Part shown: piece by piece, positions 7,607-16,048 of the stretch
Layout: each line of letters begins with the position of its first letter
Position numbering within the stretch: the first letter of the stretch is position 1
Source: Fictibacillus enclensis
GTDB taxonomy: Bacteria; Bacillota; Bacilli; Bacillales; Fictibacillaceae
DNA: 64,000 bases
NCBI RefSeq assembly: GCF_001457035.1
Contig: NZ_KQ758620.1
Location: 248,001-312,000 of the forward strand
Reading direction: 5' to 3'
Program-made: the position numbers and the translations under genes
Notes under the pieces: model-generated
What the model was told of the DNA's origin: nothing
Databases searched by the model: none
The model's input: the letters and a program-made list of their open reading frames with translations, nothing else

Positions 7607-9043
7607 TTAAGGATGAATAAGCATTTCAGTTACTTCTTTTAAGTCGCTTTTCGTGCCAACATTGCCCGGAAAAATCACATAGGACATTCCAGGATACTTG
7701 CTTTCGTCTCCTGTTCGCCAAACCGGGATTCCCGGCCGGACCTGTCCGGCCACCGTTGCCCGTTTAACGCTCAAGCCTTTTGTCCCGACATCACTTGAAG
7801 TGATTCCGCCTTTGGCGATAAGGAAATTCGGCTTGACCTGAAGCCTTGTTACAATGCTTGTAACGGCATCGGAAATGGCGACGGATAGTTTCAGTTCCTC
7901 CTCTTTTTTGTTCTCGCCGAGATCGAGACGCTCCCTGCTCGTATAGACCGCCACCGTTTTACCCGAACGTACGAGTGATTCTGTCGTTTCAATTACACGG
8001 TCGGTTTCCTGCTTAAAGCGTTCCGGCTCCAAAACGAGATGGCTGTTGAATTCAATAAATTCGATTTCCTTTATTTCTTTCAACCATTCCAGTTGTTCTG
8101 TGGTTTTCTTTACGTGGGAGCCGATGATGATCAGTCCGCCATGTCCAGTTTCTTCCTGGATCATTTCGTTTCTTGTAAGCAATGCCTTATCCTGTACACC
8201 GCCAATGACTTTTGGCAGCGCTGCTGCACTCCGGAACAAAAAGTTCTTTCCTGCATTGATCGCTTGAATGAGCGCGGCTGTAAAAATTTTTACATCCCCC
8301 TCATCCACAGCATTCACGACGACTTTGTTGAAATCTTTAACCTCCATCAACTGGCTGGCAATCCCGTCAACGTCCATGGAACGCAACGTTTCAATCGAAA
8401 GATAGAGCGTGTCGGCTGCTTTATATTCTCCGCTGGATTTTTCCTCGATCCATTCACCCAGGTCCGACTTGGTATAGCCAAAGGTACGATCCTTCGCGAA
8501 CTCGGTTTCGCCTGCCGGCACAAGCTCACTGCCATCCTGAACGTAGTGGATATTATTTACGGTGAAACGTCCACCTTCTTTAAAGAACGGCAGAATCACT
8601 TCTCCATCAATCTTCTTTTCGGAAGCGGATTCGATCGTTTCCTTAAGCACAGTCGTTTCCAGCGGATAATGTCCTCTGAGCGTGGAATCACCACGGCTGA
8701 TGATTAGAAAATCCCTATTCAGTTTCTTGGATACCGCAAGAATATTTTCAGCGATTTTGATATGCTCCCTCGCTGTTTCTTCTTCGGTGAATCCTCTGGA
8801 GTTCGTCAGGATAAAGAACATGGACTGCTCTTCCAAAAAGCCTTTTGTAATGCTCTCAACAGACCAGTCTGTGAATACCGAAATGTCATGCACCGTTTGA
8901 ACGCCTGTTGGATCATCATCCAGCACGATAACTTTTTTATTGAATGTCCCAAGAGCTTTCTGTATAAGCGCATCTGCTTTATCTTTAAGAAGCGTTGGAA
9001 GATTTTCGAGAAGATCAGCGGAGACTCTCTGATTTTTCGTCAT
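7607..9043 (-). CDS. DUF1537 family four-carbon acid sugar kinase
   Basis: A 478-residue protein of the family shown to phosphorylate 3-oxo-tetronate (OtnK) or D-threonate (DtnK). The N-terminal domain carries VIVLDDDPTGVQTVHDISV near residue 40 and ILTNSRGF near 77; the C-terminal nucleotide-binding part has LIAKGGITSSDVGTKGL near 408 and PGNVG near 455. It overlaps the 3' end of the upstream dehydrogenase by 29 bases, so expression is coupled. No OtnC aldolase, OtnI isomerase or PdxA2 gene lies next to it, so the exact substrate is open. Confidence 0.88.
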   Translation of the reverse strand: MTKNQRVSADLLENLPTLLKDKADALIQKALGTFNKKVIVLDDDPTGVQTVHDISVFTDWSVESITKGFLEEQSMFFILTNSRGFTEEETAREHIKIAENILAVSKKLNRDFLIISRGDSTLRGHYPLETTVLKETIESASEKKIDGEVILPFFKEGGRFTVNNIHYVQDGSELVPAGETEFAKDRTFGYTKSDLGEWIEEKSSGEYKAADTLYLSIETLRSMDVDGIASQLMEVKDFNKVVVNAVDEGDVKIFTAALIQAINAGKNFLFRSAAALPKVIGGVQDKALLTRNEMIQEETGHGGLIIIGSHVKKTTEQLEWLKEIKEIEFIEFNSHLVLEPERFKQETDRVIETTESLVRSGKTVAVYTSRERLDLGENKKEEELKLSVAISDAVTSIVTRLQVKPNFLIAKGGITSSDVGTKGLSVKRATVAGQVRPGIPVWRTGDESKYPGMSYVIFPGNVGTKSDLKEVTEMLIHP

Positions 9044-9941
9044 GGTTAATCCCCCTCTTTACTTCGACCTGTGCAAGTTTTTCATAATACCTCACAATGC
9101 TTCCATGGTCGTCATTGATTTTTCCATCCACTTTTAAGGTATGGAAGATTTCAAGAAGCTGGCTGGACAGCGGGAGTGGAACCCCGATATCGTGAGCCGT
9201 ATCCATCACATTGCCAATATCCTTCATGTTGATGGCAATGCTGCCTCCGGCAACGAAGTTTCGATCAAGAATCATCGGCACTTTCGCATCAAGCACCGCA
9301 CTTCCAGCAAGTCCTCCCCGGATCGCCTTGTACATTTTCTCCACATCAATTCCTGCTTTAGCAGCCAGCACCAGCGCTTCCGACATAGCCGCAATGTTAA
9401 GGTTTACAATAATTTGATTGGCCAGTTTTGCAGTAACCCCGCAGCCATTTCCGCCCACCAGCGTGACGTCTTTACCCATTCCGTATAAAACAGAAAGAAC
9501 GCTTTCAAAAACTTCCTCTTTCCCGCCAACCATAATGGCAAGCGTTCCGTCGATTGCTTTTGGCTCTCCACCGCTTACAGGCGCATCAAGCATCTCAACG
9601 CCTTGCTTTGCTGCCTGCTCTGCCAGCTCGCGGGATACGTCAGGTGTTATGGAACTCATATCGATAATGACGGAGCCTTCTTTGGCCCCCTCCAAAATTC
9701 CGTTCTCTCTCAATACGACTTGCTGTACGTGCTTGGATGCCGGAAGCATCGTAATGATGACATCGCTTTGTTCCGCTACTTCCTTTGGAGAGCCGGCGGG
9801 TGTTGCTCCTGCATCAGCGACAGCGTTTACACTTTCCTGATTCAAATCAAAAACCGTTAATGAAAATCCTGCATTTATCAAATTTAATGACATGGGCTTA
9901 CCCATGATTCCTAGTCCAATAAAACCAACCTTGTGTTCCAT
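9015..9941 (-). CDS. garR: 2-hydroxy-3-oxopropionate reductase-like beta-hydroxyacid dehydrogenase
   Basis: A 308-residue NAD-dependent enzyme of the 3-hydroxyisobutyrate/tartronate-semialdehyde family. The N-terminal Rossmann motif is VGFIGLGIMGKPMSLNLI, the substrate loop is DAPVSGGEPKAIDGTLAIMV near residue 120, and the catalytic Lys lies in GCGVTAKLANQIIVNLNI near 170. L-threonate dehydrogenase (LtnD) belongs to the same family, and the DUF1537 kinase next door makes an LtnD-like role equally possible. First gene of the operon, divergent from a GntR regulator. Confidence 0.85.
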   Translation of the reverse strand: MEHKVGFIGLGIMGKPMSLNLINAGFSLTVFDLNQESVNAVADAGATPAGSPKEVAEQSDVIITMLPASKHVQQVVLRENGILEGAKEGSVIIDMSSITPDVSRELAEQAAKQGVEMLDAPVSGGEPKAIDGTLAIMVGGKEEVFESVLSVLYGMGKDVTLVGGNGCGVTAKLANQIIVNLNIAAMSEALVLAAKAGIDVEKMYKAIRGGLAGSAVLDAKVPMILDRNFVAGGSIAINMKDIGNVMDTAHDIGVPLPLSSQLLEIFHTLKVDGKINDDHGSIVRYYEKLAQVEVKRGINHDEKSESLR

Positions 9942-9974
9942 CGATATTCCTCCTTGAGTTTGGTGAAATCGATA

Positions 9975-9988
9975 TGCAATCGCTTTCA
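9975..9988. promoter_or_regulatory. Candidate cre site upstream of garR
   Basis: TGCAATCGCTTTCA resembles the CcpA cre consensus (TGnAAnCGnTnnCA) and lies 34 bases before the garR start. This suggests carbon catabolite repression of the operon. Confidence 0.5.
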
Positions 9989-10026
9989 GTGATGCTTACA
10001 GTTGACATTGTACACGGTTTTTTAAT

Positions 10027-10061
10027 TTTTGTATACATTTTTAATAAATTAGTATACAAAA
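10027..10061. promoter_or_regulatory. Paired GntR-type operators
   Basis: TTTTGTATAC (10027-10036) and GTATACAAAA (10052-10061) form a perfect inverted repeat. Each arm also contains a small GTATAC palindrome; the two GTATAC cores are 21 bases apart, two helical turns. They lie between garR and the divergent GntR regulator, the expected place for its operator. Confidence 0.6.
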
Positions 10062-10151
10062 TATTCGTCTGAACAAGGAACGGTTATATTTTTTTCTCCA
10101 TGGTTTTGGTAAGATGTAGATAGACTGTTGAAGGAACTTGAGGTGAAAATT

Positions 10152-10769
10152 GTGTTGGAAAATGATCGTTCACGCTCTGCCACCCATCAATCCTACGCTG
10201 TCCTCCGGGACAGGATTTTAAATGGCGAACTCCCAGGGGGCACTAAGATCGTGGAAGAAAAAATAGCCTCCGAACTGGGCTTCAGCCGGACACCTATCAG
10301 AGAATCCATTCGGAAGCTGGAATACGAAGGGCTCATTATCAATAAACGGGTGGTCAAACCGACGGAAAAGGATCTGCGGAATAACTTTCAAATGCGGATC
10401 CTGCTCGAAGGGTATGCTGCTCAATGTGCAGCCTCCTTTCTCCGTGAACAGGATTTACAGGCACTGTATGAATGTGTGGAGATCGGAAGAAAAGGAACGA
10501 ATGAAGAAATCATGGACGCCAATGAGCGGTTTCATGAAATTATCGTACGGGCCAGCAATAATGCTGTCATGATTGATACGATTGACCGTATGCAGTCGCT
10601 GATTTATCTGTTTCGCAAAACCGTTGTTCTGAATCAGCGCCCTCATCTCATCGATGAACACGAACAAATTTACGAAGCCATTAAAGCACGAAACGGGGAA
10701 AAAGCCGCAGATCTGATGAAAAGCCACCTGCAAGCGGACTTGGATTTTTGCCTCCATATCATCGGCTGA
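10152..10769 (+). CDS. GntR family regulator (FadR/FCD subfamily)
   Basis: About 205 residues. The winged helix lies at about residues 10-70, with KIVEEKIASELGFSRTPIRE and KLEYEGLI as the classic FCD-type GntR recognition segment. The C-terminal all-helical FCD domain contains NERFHEIIVRASNN and the metal-ligand His residues in DEHEQIYEAI. GTG at 10152 is chosen because GAGGTG lies 6 bases upstream; a TTG at 10128 has no ribosome site. It is divergent from the garR operon and probably its repressor. Confidence 0.85.
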   Translation: MLENDRSRSATHQSYAVLRDRILNGELPGGTKIVEEKIASELGFSRTPIRESIRKLEYEGLIINKRVVKPTEKDLRNNFQMRILLEGYAAQCAASFLREQDLQALYECVEIGRKGTNEEIMDANERFHEIIVRASNNAVMIDTIDRMQSLIYLFRKTVVLNQRPHLIDEHEQIYEAIKARNGEKAADLMKSHLQADLDFCLHIIG

Positions 10770-10779
10770 CGATACTTTG

Positions 10780-10811
10780 ACATCCTTCAGTTATTGAGGG
10801 ATGTTTTTTTT
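10780..10811 (+). terminator. Terminator of the GntR gene
   Basis: Stem ACATCC / GGATGT with a T8 tail just after the stop codon. Confidence 0.75.
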
Positions 10812-10817
10812 GCACAC

Positions 10818-10846
10818 AAAAAAAGCACCTGAATCCTCAGATGCTT
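10818..10846 (-). terminator. Terminator of the amidase gene
   Basis: On the minus strand AGCATCTGA / TCAGGTGCT followed by T7, located just after the amidase stop. Confidence 0.8.
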
Positions 10847-10856
10847 CACTAAATAA

Positions 10857-12293
10857 CTAAGATTGTTGTACGAGCGGCGGCACGTCCCACTTCAGTGTTG
10901 AGAGAGCGGCTTCCTGCTCAAAGGCCGCTCCAACTTGATACAGCCGGGCCTCACTAAACGGTTTGCCGATTAACTGCAAGCCGATTGGAAGTCCACTGTC
11001 AGAGAATCCGCAAGGGACAGACAAGCTGGGCAGACCTGTTACACAAGCTGGTTCCGTCAATCGCAAAAGCGCAGAACGGACCTGCTCCGTCTTTCCCTCA
11101 ATGCTGATCTCTGTTTGTCCTATATCCGGCGGCAGAATGGCAACTGTCGGCGCAGCAATCACATCGATCCGTTCAAACACGGTGTTGAAAGCCTCTCTTG
11201 CTTCCTGGCGGATTTCCTGGGCTTTTACATATTCAAAACCAAGAGCTTCAGCACTTTGCTTCAACCGCTCCAGGACCTGCGCCTGGTAATCCTGTGGACG
11301 GGAGAGAACAAGTTCTTCATGAATAGCATAGGCTTCACTTTGAAGGGTTTTGAGCTGAGCATAGGAAACCTTTGATAATACAGGAATCTCCACATCACGT
11401 ATGACCGCACCCAAGTCTTCCAGCACGTGAATCGCTTTCTTTACCTTGTCCTTCACTTCTTCATCCACCCGGTCAAAATAGAAGCTGGTTGGAATACCAA
11501 TGACTTTTCCCGAGATGGACTCACCGATACAGCGCGTAAAATCTTCGTTCCCAAGGTTATGGGAGAACGGATCCTCATGGTCAAAACCGGCCAGCATGCC
11601 AAGCAGCAAGGCATTATCTCGGATGCTGCGGGTCATCGGCCCTACATGGTCCAGCGTCCTTCCAAGCGGATGAACCCCCGCCTTGCTTATCCGTCCAAAG
11701 GTGGGTTTCATCCCCACAATTCCTGTAGCTGAAGCAGGAATCCGGATGGATCCCCCCGTATCCGTTCCCAGTGCTCCGAAACACAGTCCAGAGGCCACTG
11801 CTGCTCCCGAGCCACTGCTCGAGCCTCCGGTCATTTTTGAAGGATTGTACGGATTTCGTGCCGGACCAAAGTACGAAGCATCTCCTGTGGGCCCGTAGGC
11901 GAATTCCTGGGTGTTGCATTTGCCAATCATGATCGCTCCGGCCTTTTTCAGCTTCTGTACAACTGTTGCGTCCCGGTCCGGGATATAGTTTTGATAGATT
12001 TTAGAACCCATTGTTGTCCGGATGCCTTTTGTGTAGATCAGATCCTTCAGCCCAATTGGAATACCATGAAGCGGTCCCCGGTAGTTTCCTGCCATGATTT
12101 CCTCCTCTGCCTGCCGGGCTTCTTTTACCGCCTGCTCTTGGAGGACTGTGATAAAGGCGTTGACTACAGGGTTGATCTCTTCAATTCTCGCCAATAACTC
12201 ACGGACAACTTCTACCGGGGAAATCTCTTTCAATTTGATTTCTTCAGAAAGTGACGAAAGACTTAAATGTAAGACCGTATTCTTATTCATCAA
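10857..12293 (-). CDS. Amidase (amidase signature family)
   Basis: A 478-residue hydrolase of carboxamides. The amidase signature is complete: catalytic Lys in GIPIGLKDLIYTKG near residue 83, GGSSSGSGAAVASGL near 156 and GTDTGGSIRIPAS near 178 with the cis-Ser/Ser pair. The conserved C-terminal block is TGLPSLSVPCGFS. GatA and biuret/urea-type amidases share this fold, but no gatC or gatB is nearby, so a catabolic amidase is more likely. It starts 10 bases after the MFS gene; together they look like an uptake-and-hydrolysis pair. Confidence 0.9.
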   Translation of the reverse strand: MMNKNTVLHLSLSSLSEEIKLKEISPVEVVRELLARIEEINPVVNAFITVLQEQAVKEARQAEEEIMAGNYRGPLHGIPIGLKDLIYTKGIRTTMGSKIYQNYIPDRDATVVQKLKKAGAIMIGKCNTQEFAYGPTGDASYFGPARNPYNPSKMTGGSSSGSGAAVASGLCFGALGTDTGGSIRIPASATGIVGMKPTFGRISKAGVHPLGRTLDHVGPMTRSIRDNALLLGMLAGFDHEDPFSHNLGNEDFTRCIGESISGKVIGIPTSFYFDRVDEEVKDKVKKAIHVLEDLGAVIRDVEIPVLSKVSYAQLKTLQSEAYAIHEELVLSRPQDYQAQVLERLKQSAEALGFEYVKAQEIRQEAREAFNTVFERIDVIAAPTVAILPPDIGQTEISIEGKTEQVRSALLRLTEPACVTGLPSLSVPCGFSDSGLPIGLQLIGKPFSEARLYQVGAAFEQEAALSTLKWDVPPLVQQS

Positions 12294-12303
12294 TTCCCTC
12301 TCC

Positions 12304-13638
12304 TTAAACAGACGGCCGGCTGGCTGTTGATGATGGTTTAATCTTGCGTTTGGAGGTTCCCGGTTTCACAAAGATCATCGCGACCATACCCACGGCTGAA
12401 GCGATGGCAGCCGCGACAAACATGGCTCCGTAGCCGCTCATGGCCACCAAAGCCCCGGTCAAAGTCGGTGCCACAATGGTGGCAATATTGGTGAAGAAGT
12501 GAGTGACTCCGCCAAACGTACCTGCCTTGGACGGCTCCGTATCAATGATGACGGTCCAATACACGGAGTTTGGCAAAAAGTTAAACGCATTTCCGATTGT
12601 CATAAGCGTAAGAACCGCGGTCACACTATTTACGGTTGGAATAAGAATAAAACAGATTGCCGTTAACAGCAGGGACACAACCGCTAGACCTGAGCGCGCA
12701 ATGCGAAGACTTCCTGTTTTTTTTCGGAGAGCGTCGGAAATTCTTCCGCCCAGCAGCACGGTAACACACGCACCTGCCCATGGAATCATTCCCAAATACC
12801 AGAGGGAGGCAAGTTTAAAGTCAAACGTATCCTGCAAATATTTCGGTGTCCAGGTTAAGATCAGGAAATTAACATACTGAAACGCGAAGTATCCGATCGC
12901 ATTCATAATCAACGTCGGATTACGGAAAAAGTGATGCCATGGTACCTGCTCTTCCTCTTTTTCGTCCACAAGTTTTTCTGAACTTAACAGCTGCTTTTCA
13001 TTCCGGATTTCAGCCAGTTCCTCCTTGGATACCTTCGGGTTGTCCTCCGGCTGATCGGTAAACACCTTCATCCAAGCAAAGATCCAAATCAATCCGATGA
13101 CACCAAGAATAATAAACATCACTTTCCAGCTGGTAAACGATAATAGCGCAACAGCAATAGGCGCTGTCAAAAGAGCACCAAGTGGCGTTCCGAGCAACCC
13201 AAGTGAAGCAGCAAAGCCTCTTTCTTTCGGTGCCGCCCAGTTGGCCATCGTCCGGTTAATGGTTGAGAACGTCGGTCCTTCTGCAAAGCCAAAAAGAATG
13301 CGGAAAACAGCGAAACCGGCAATAGCCGATCCGCCAAACAAGGCAAGGCCGATTTCCCCGGCAAAAGCTGTGCCCATTTCAAAAAGTGACCAGGCAATTC
13401 CGACCACAATCCAAACAAACTTCGGCCCCTTTTTGTCCGCCAACATACCTCCGAACAAGGCACCAAACATGTAACCGTAGCCAAAATACCCAAGAATTTG
13501 CCCCCACGTCTTCGGGTTCAATCCGAATTCCCCGATGATCGCTTCTTGAGCATAGGAGATGGCCCCCCGGTCAATGTAGTTTACAACGGTCATAAATACA
13601 ATCATGCCGATGATAAAATACCGGTACTTTCCTTTCAC
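12304..13638 (-). CDS. MFS transporter, anion:cation symporter type
   Basis: A 444-residue, 12-helix permease. The start KYRYFIIGMIVFMTVVNYIDRGAIS has the NYxDR signature of the ACS family (hexuronate, glucarate, phthalate-type organic anions), and FGFAEGPTFSTINRTMANW near residue 115 is the family R-x-x-x-G-x-x-E-G-P region. It is first in a two-gene unit with the amidase and probably imports the amide or its carboxylate. Confidence 0.88.
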   Translation of the reverse strand: MKGKYRYFIIGMIVFMTVVNYIDRGAISYAQEAIIGEFGLNPKTWGQILGYFGYGYMFGALFGGMLADKKGPKFVWIVVGIAWSLFEMGTAFAGEIGLALFGGSAIAGFAVFRILFGFAEGPTFSTINRTMANWAAPKERGFAASLGLLGTPLGALLTAPIAVALLSFTSWKVMFIILGVIGLIWIFAWMKVFTDQPEDNPKVSKEELAEIRNEKQLLSSEKLVDEKEEEQVPWHHFFRNPTLIMNAIGYFAFQYVNFLILTWTPKYLQDTFDFKLASLWYLGMIPWAGACVTVLLGGRISDALRKKTGSLRIARSGLAVVSLLLTAICFILIPTVNSVTAVLTLMTIGNAFNFLPNSVYWTVIIDTEPSKAGTFGGVTHFFTNIATIVAPTLTGALVAMSGYGAMFVAAAIASAVGMVAMIFVKPGTSKRKIKPSSTASRPSV

Positions 13639-13866
13639 TCTGATTCTCTCCCTTCGTTATGTAAAACACTTAATCTATTCCCTTTCTCTAACAATTCAAC
13701 CTGTAACAATACACATTGTGAAATATACGATTTAATTTTTTAAGACGGTTTTAAAACGGACAGTATCAAACGAAACTTATAAAACCTAAATACTATTGTT
13801 GCAAATTGCCACTCTTCTTTAGGTTTACAAATAAATTACTATTTAGTTAGATAAGGAGTGTGTATA

Positions 13867-14046
13867 ATGTATAAAACATTTAAGATTTTAAAAGTACCAC
13901 ATCAAGAAGTGAATCACGTTCATTCTTCAGCAAAAGACGAACTAACAGATCCCGAATGGTTGAAACTTGTAGAAGAAGCCATGAATTCCAACATAACAAA
14001 AGAGCAATTTACACAGTTTTTAAGTGAGAAAAAGTCACAGCAATAG
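13867..14046 (+). CDS. SinI-like anti-repressor peptide
   Basis: A 59-residue peptide. Residues about 28-55 (DPEWLKLVEEAMNSNITKEQ...) resemble the SinI dimerisation hook of Bacillus, in which SinI pairs with and inactivates the biofilm repressor SinR. The ATG at 13867 is preferred over a GTG at 13858 because AAGGAG (13853-13858) sits 8 bases upstream. No sinR is next to it, so it would act on a distant partner. The N-terminal 25 residues match nothing recognised. Confidence 0.65.
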   Translation: MYKTFKILKVPHQEVNHVHSSAKDELTDPEWLKLVEEAMNSNITKEQFTQFLSEKKSQQ

Positions 14047-14122
14047 TCTAAGCACCCGTTCCTTTTATGGTACTTTAAGCATCCTACTAACAGTCACAGC
14101 ACATACACACCTCTATTTATCC

Positions 14123-14166
14123 AAAAAAGGCAGCAGCTCTGTTCCGAACAGACTCGCTGCCTTTTT
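14123..14166 (-). terminator. Terminator of the KduD-like gene
   Basis: AAAAAGGCAGC / GCTGCCTTTTT with a second inner palindrome around TTCCGAA; immediately downstream of the stop on the minus strand. Confidence 0.8.
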
Positions 14167-14178
14167 ACTTTGGCTCTC

Positions 14179-14928
14179 TTACCTGCCGAGCCAGCCTCCA
14201 TCCACCGCCAGCAAATGACCATGAATATAATTGGACGCATCCGATGCAAGAAACACAACGGTGCCCTTAAAATCTTCAGCTGATCCCCACCGGCCAGCCG
14301 GAATCCGTTCCAGAATCTGGCGGTTTCTCGTTTCATCCGCAATCAACGCAGAGTTCATATCCGTAGCGATGTATCCCGGAACAATGGCATTCACGTTGAC
14401 ATTGTCCTTCGCCCATTCATTGGACAGGGCTTTTGTCAATTGAGCTACGCCACCTTTTGCTGCGGCATACGCCGGGACTGTCAATCCGCCTTGAAACGAT
14501 AAGAGGGAAGCCATATTGATAATTTTTCCTGACTGCTGCGGGACCATGAACTTTCCTGCTTCCTGGCATAACAGCCAGACACACTTTAAATTGACATTGA
14601 TGACATCATCCCAGTCGGTTTCCGAGAATGATACCGAGGGAGACCTGCGCTGGATACCGGCATTGTTCACCAGAATATCGATCTTGCCAAGCTCACTTAC
14701 CACGGTCGGGATGGCATCCCGAACATGGGTCTGCTCCTCTAGGTTGCAATGTACAATCTTCGCACGCTGCCCAAGAGCTTCGATCTCTTTTTTTACCGTC
14801 TCATCGGCGGTGTTGCGCTGTAGAAGCGCAACGTCAGCACCAGCTTCCGCCAGGGCAAGTGCCATCTCGCGGCCAATTCCCCTGGTTGCACCAGTAATCG
14901 CCGCAACCTTACCTTCTAGTGAAAACAT
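14179..14928 (-). CDS. SDR family oxidoreductase, KduD-like
   Basis: A 249-residue classical short-chain dehydrogenase. Cofactor motif TGATRGIGREMALALAEAGA near residue 12, NNAGI near 88, catalytic Ser near 139 and YAAAKGG near 152. The C-terminus IHGHLLAVDGGWLGR is very like 2-dehydro-3-deoxy-D-gluconate 5-dehydrogenase (KduD). The ATG at 14928 follows GGAGA by 7 bases. No pectin or hexuronate genes flank it, so the substrate is inferred from sequence only. Confidence 0.82.
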   Translation of the reverse strand: MFSLEGKVAAITGATRGIGREMALALAEAGADVALLQRNTADETVKKEIEALGQRAKIVHCNLEEQTHVRDAIPTVVSELGKIDILVNNAGIQRRSPSVSFSETDWDDVINVNLKCVWLLCQEAGKFMVPQQSGKIINMASLLSFQGGLTVPAYAAAKGGVAQLTKALSNEWAKDNVNVNAIVPGYIATDMNSALIADETRNRQILERIPAGRWGSAEDFKGTVVFLASDASNYIHGHLLAVDGGWLGR

Positions 14929-15031
14929 GAACAACTCTCCTTCTTTTTATGTGTATGTATTGGCTGAATTGTCTGTCTATAAGTTTAGCGAACCTTTCTA
15001 TCTGTGTAAATGGATGGGTTTTGTCAAAGAT

Positions 15032-15060
15032 AAAAAGCACTCGTTGTATGAGTGCTTTTT
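15032..15060 (-). terminator. Terminator of the SDR gene
   Basis: AAAAAGCACTC / GAGTGCTTTTT hairpin immediately downstream of the gene ending at 15072. Confidence 0.8.
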
Positions 15061-15071
15061 GATGTCGGCTC

Positions 15072-15857
15072 TTAAATTTCCAGTTCCCAATGTTCCTTTT
15101 CGGAGTCTTTCATTTTCTTTTCTGTTTCCTCCGGATAGGCGGTACGGAACGGGTGGTGCTCCAATGGAATGATTTCCACCATCTTGCGGACCATGTCTTC
15201 CGGATCGTACTGATCTTTTAAACTTTCCTCTTGTTTCTTCATATCCTCGATCCGTGTGAAATTCTTTCCTTTTTCGAACCACTTGTACTTCTCCTCTGCA
15301 CTCCGGTCGTTGAAACCAGTCGCAAATGGGCCAGGGTTGATGGTCGCCACCTGTACACCGAACTCCTCCAATTCCTTCCGCAAGGTCTGTGCGATGCCTT
15401 CAATGGCATGTTTTGTTGCCGTATACGGACCAACGTAAGGAGTAGCCGCAATTCCTGCGATGGAACTCATAAACACAATTTTCCCGAACCCTTTTTCAAC
15501 CAGCTTCGCAGCGGCAAGCTGTACCGTTTCAAGCGTGGCAAATACGTTTACTTCAAACAGCGCGCGGAAACGATCCAACGGAACTTCCGACAACGGACCG
15601 CCTTCATTGATCGCCGCATTGGCCACAAAGATATCAAAATCATGCTCCTTGATTTGCTCGCGGTCCCGCTCATTGGTGATATCAAGCTTAAAGACCTCAA
15701 TATCGAGATTCTTTTCACGCACTTCCTTCATGAGGTCACTTTGCTGGGACGTCAGTTCCGTCGTTGCAATTACTTTATGCCCGTTTTGGGCGAGTCCAAT
15801 GGCTGTCCCTCTTCCCAGTCCGCTTCCGGCACCTGTAATAAAAATGGTTTTTGACAT
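15072..15857 (-). CDS. SDR family oxidoreductase
   Basis: A 261-residue short-chain dehydrogenase: TGAGSGLGRGTAIGLAQNGH at the N-terminus, NAAI near residue 81, MSSIAG near 133 and YTATKHAIEGI near 148, with INPGPFATGF following. The C-terminal charged tail KMKDSEKEHWELEI is longer than in fatty-acid type enzymes. It is flanked by its own promoter region and terminator, so it is probably monocistronic. Substrate unknown. Confidence 0.85.
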   Translation of the reverse strand: MSKTIFITGAGSGLGRGTAIGLAQNGHKVIATTELTSQQSDLMKEVREKNLDIEVFKLDITNERDREQIKEHDFDIFVANAAINEGGPLSEVPLDRFRALFEVNVFATLETVQLAAAKLVEKGFGKIVFMSSIAGIAATPYVGPYTATKHAIEGIAQTLRKELEEFGVQVATINPGPFATGFNDRSAEEKYKWFEKGKNFTRIEDMKKQEESLKDQYDPEDMVRKMVEIIPLEHHPFRTAYPEETEKKMKDSEKEHWELEI

Positions 15858-15992
15858 ATAATAAAACGCCTCCTGATCATTTACTCTTCCACTTCTCCCC
15901 TTCCCTTTTCATCGTTGTGCTAAAACTCCATGGAAGATTTGAAAACCATTCCCTTCCTGTTTTATGATAAGAATAGAGTTATCCAGTACATG

Positions 15993-16032
15993 AGGAGCTT
16001 CTGGCCTTGAAAAAAGAAGGCCAGAAGCTCCT
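15993..16032 (+). other. Perfect 16-bp hairpin in front of the ribosome site
   Basis: AGGAGCTTCTGGCCTT (15993-16008) and AAGGCCAGAAGCTCCT (16017-16032) are perfect inverted repeats around an 8-base purine loop. The AAAGGA ribosome site starts two bases after the stem. There is no T-run, so it is not a normal terminator. It may be an operator or a translation-control hairpin. Confidence 0.7.
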
Positions 16033-16048
16033 AAAAGGACGTTTTATC

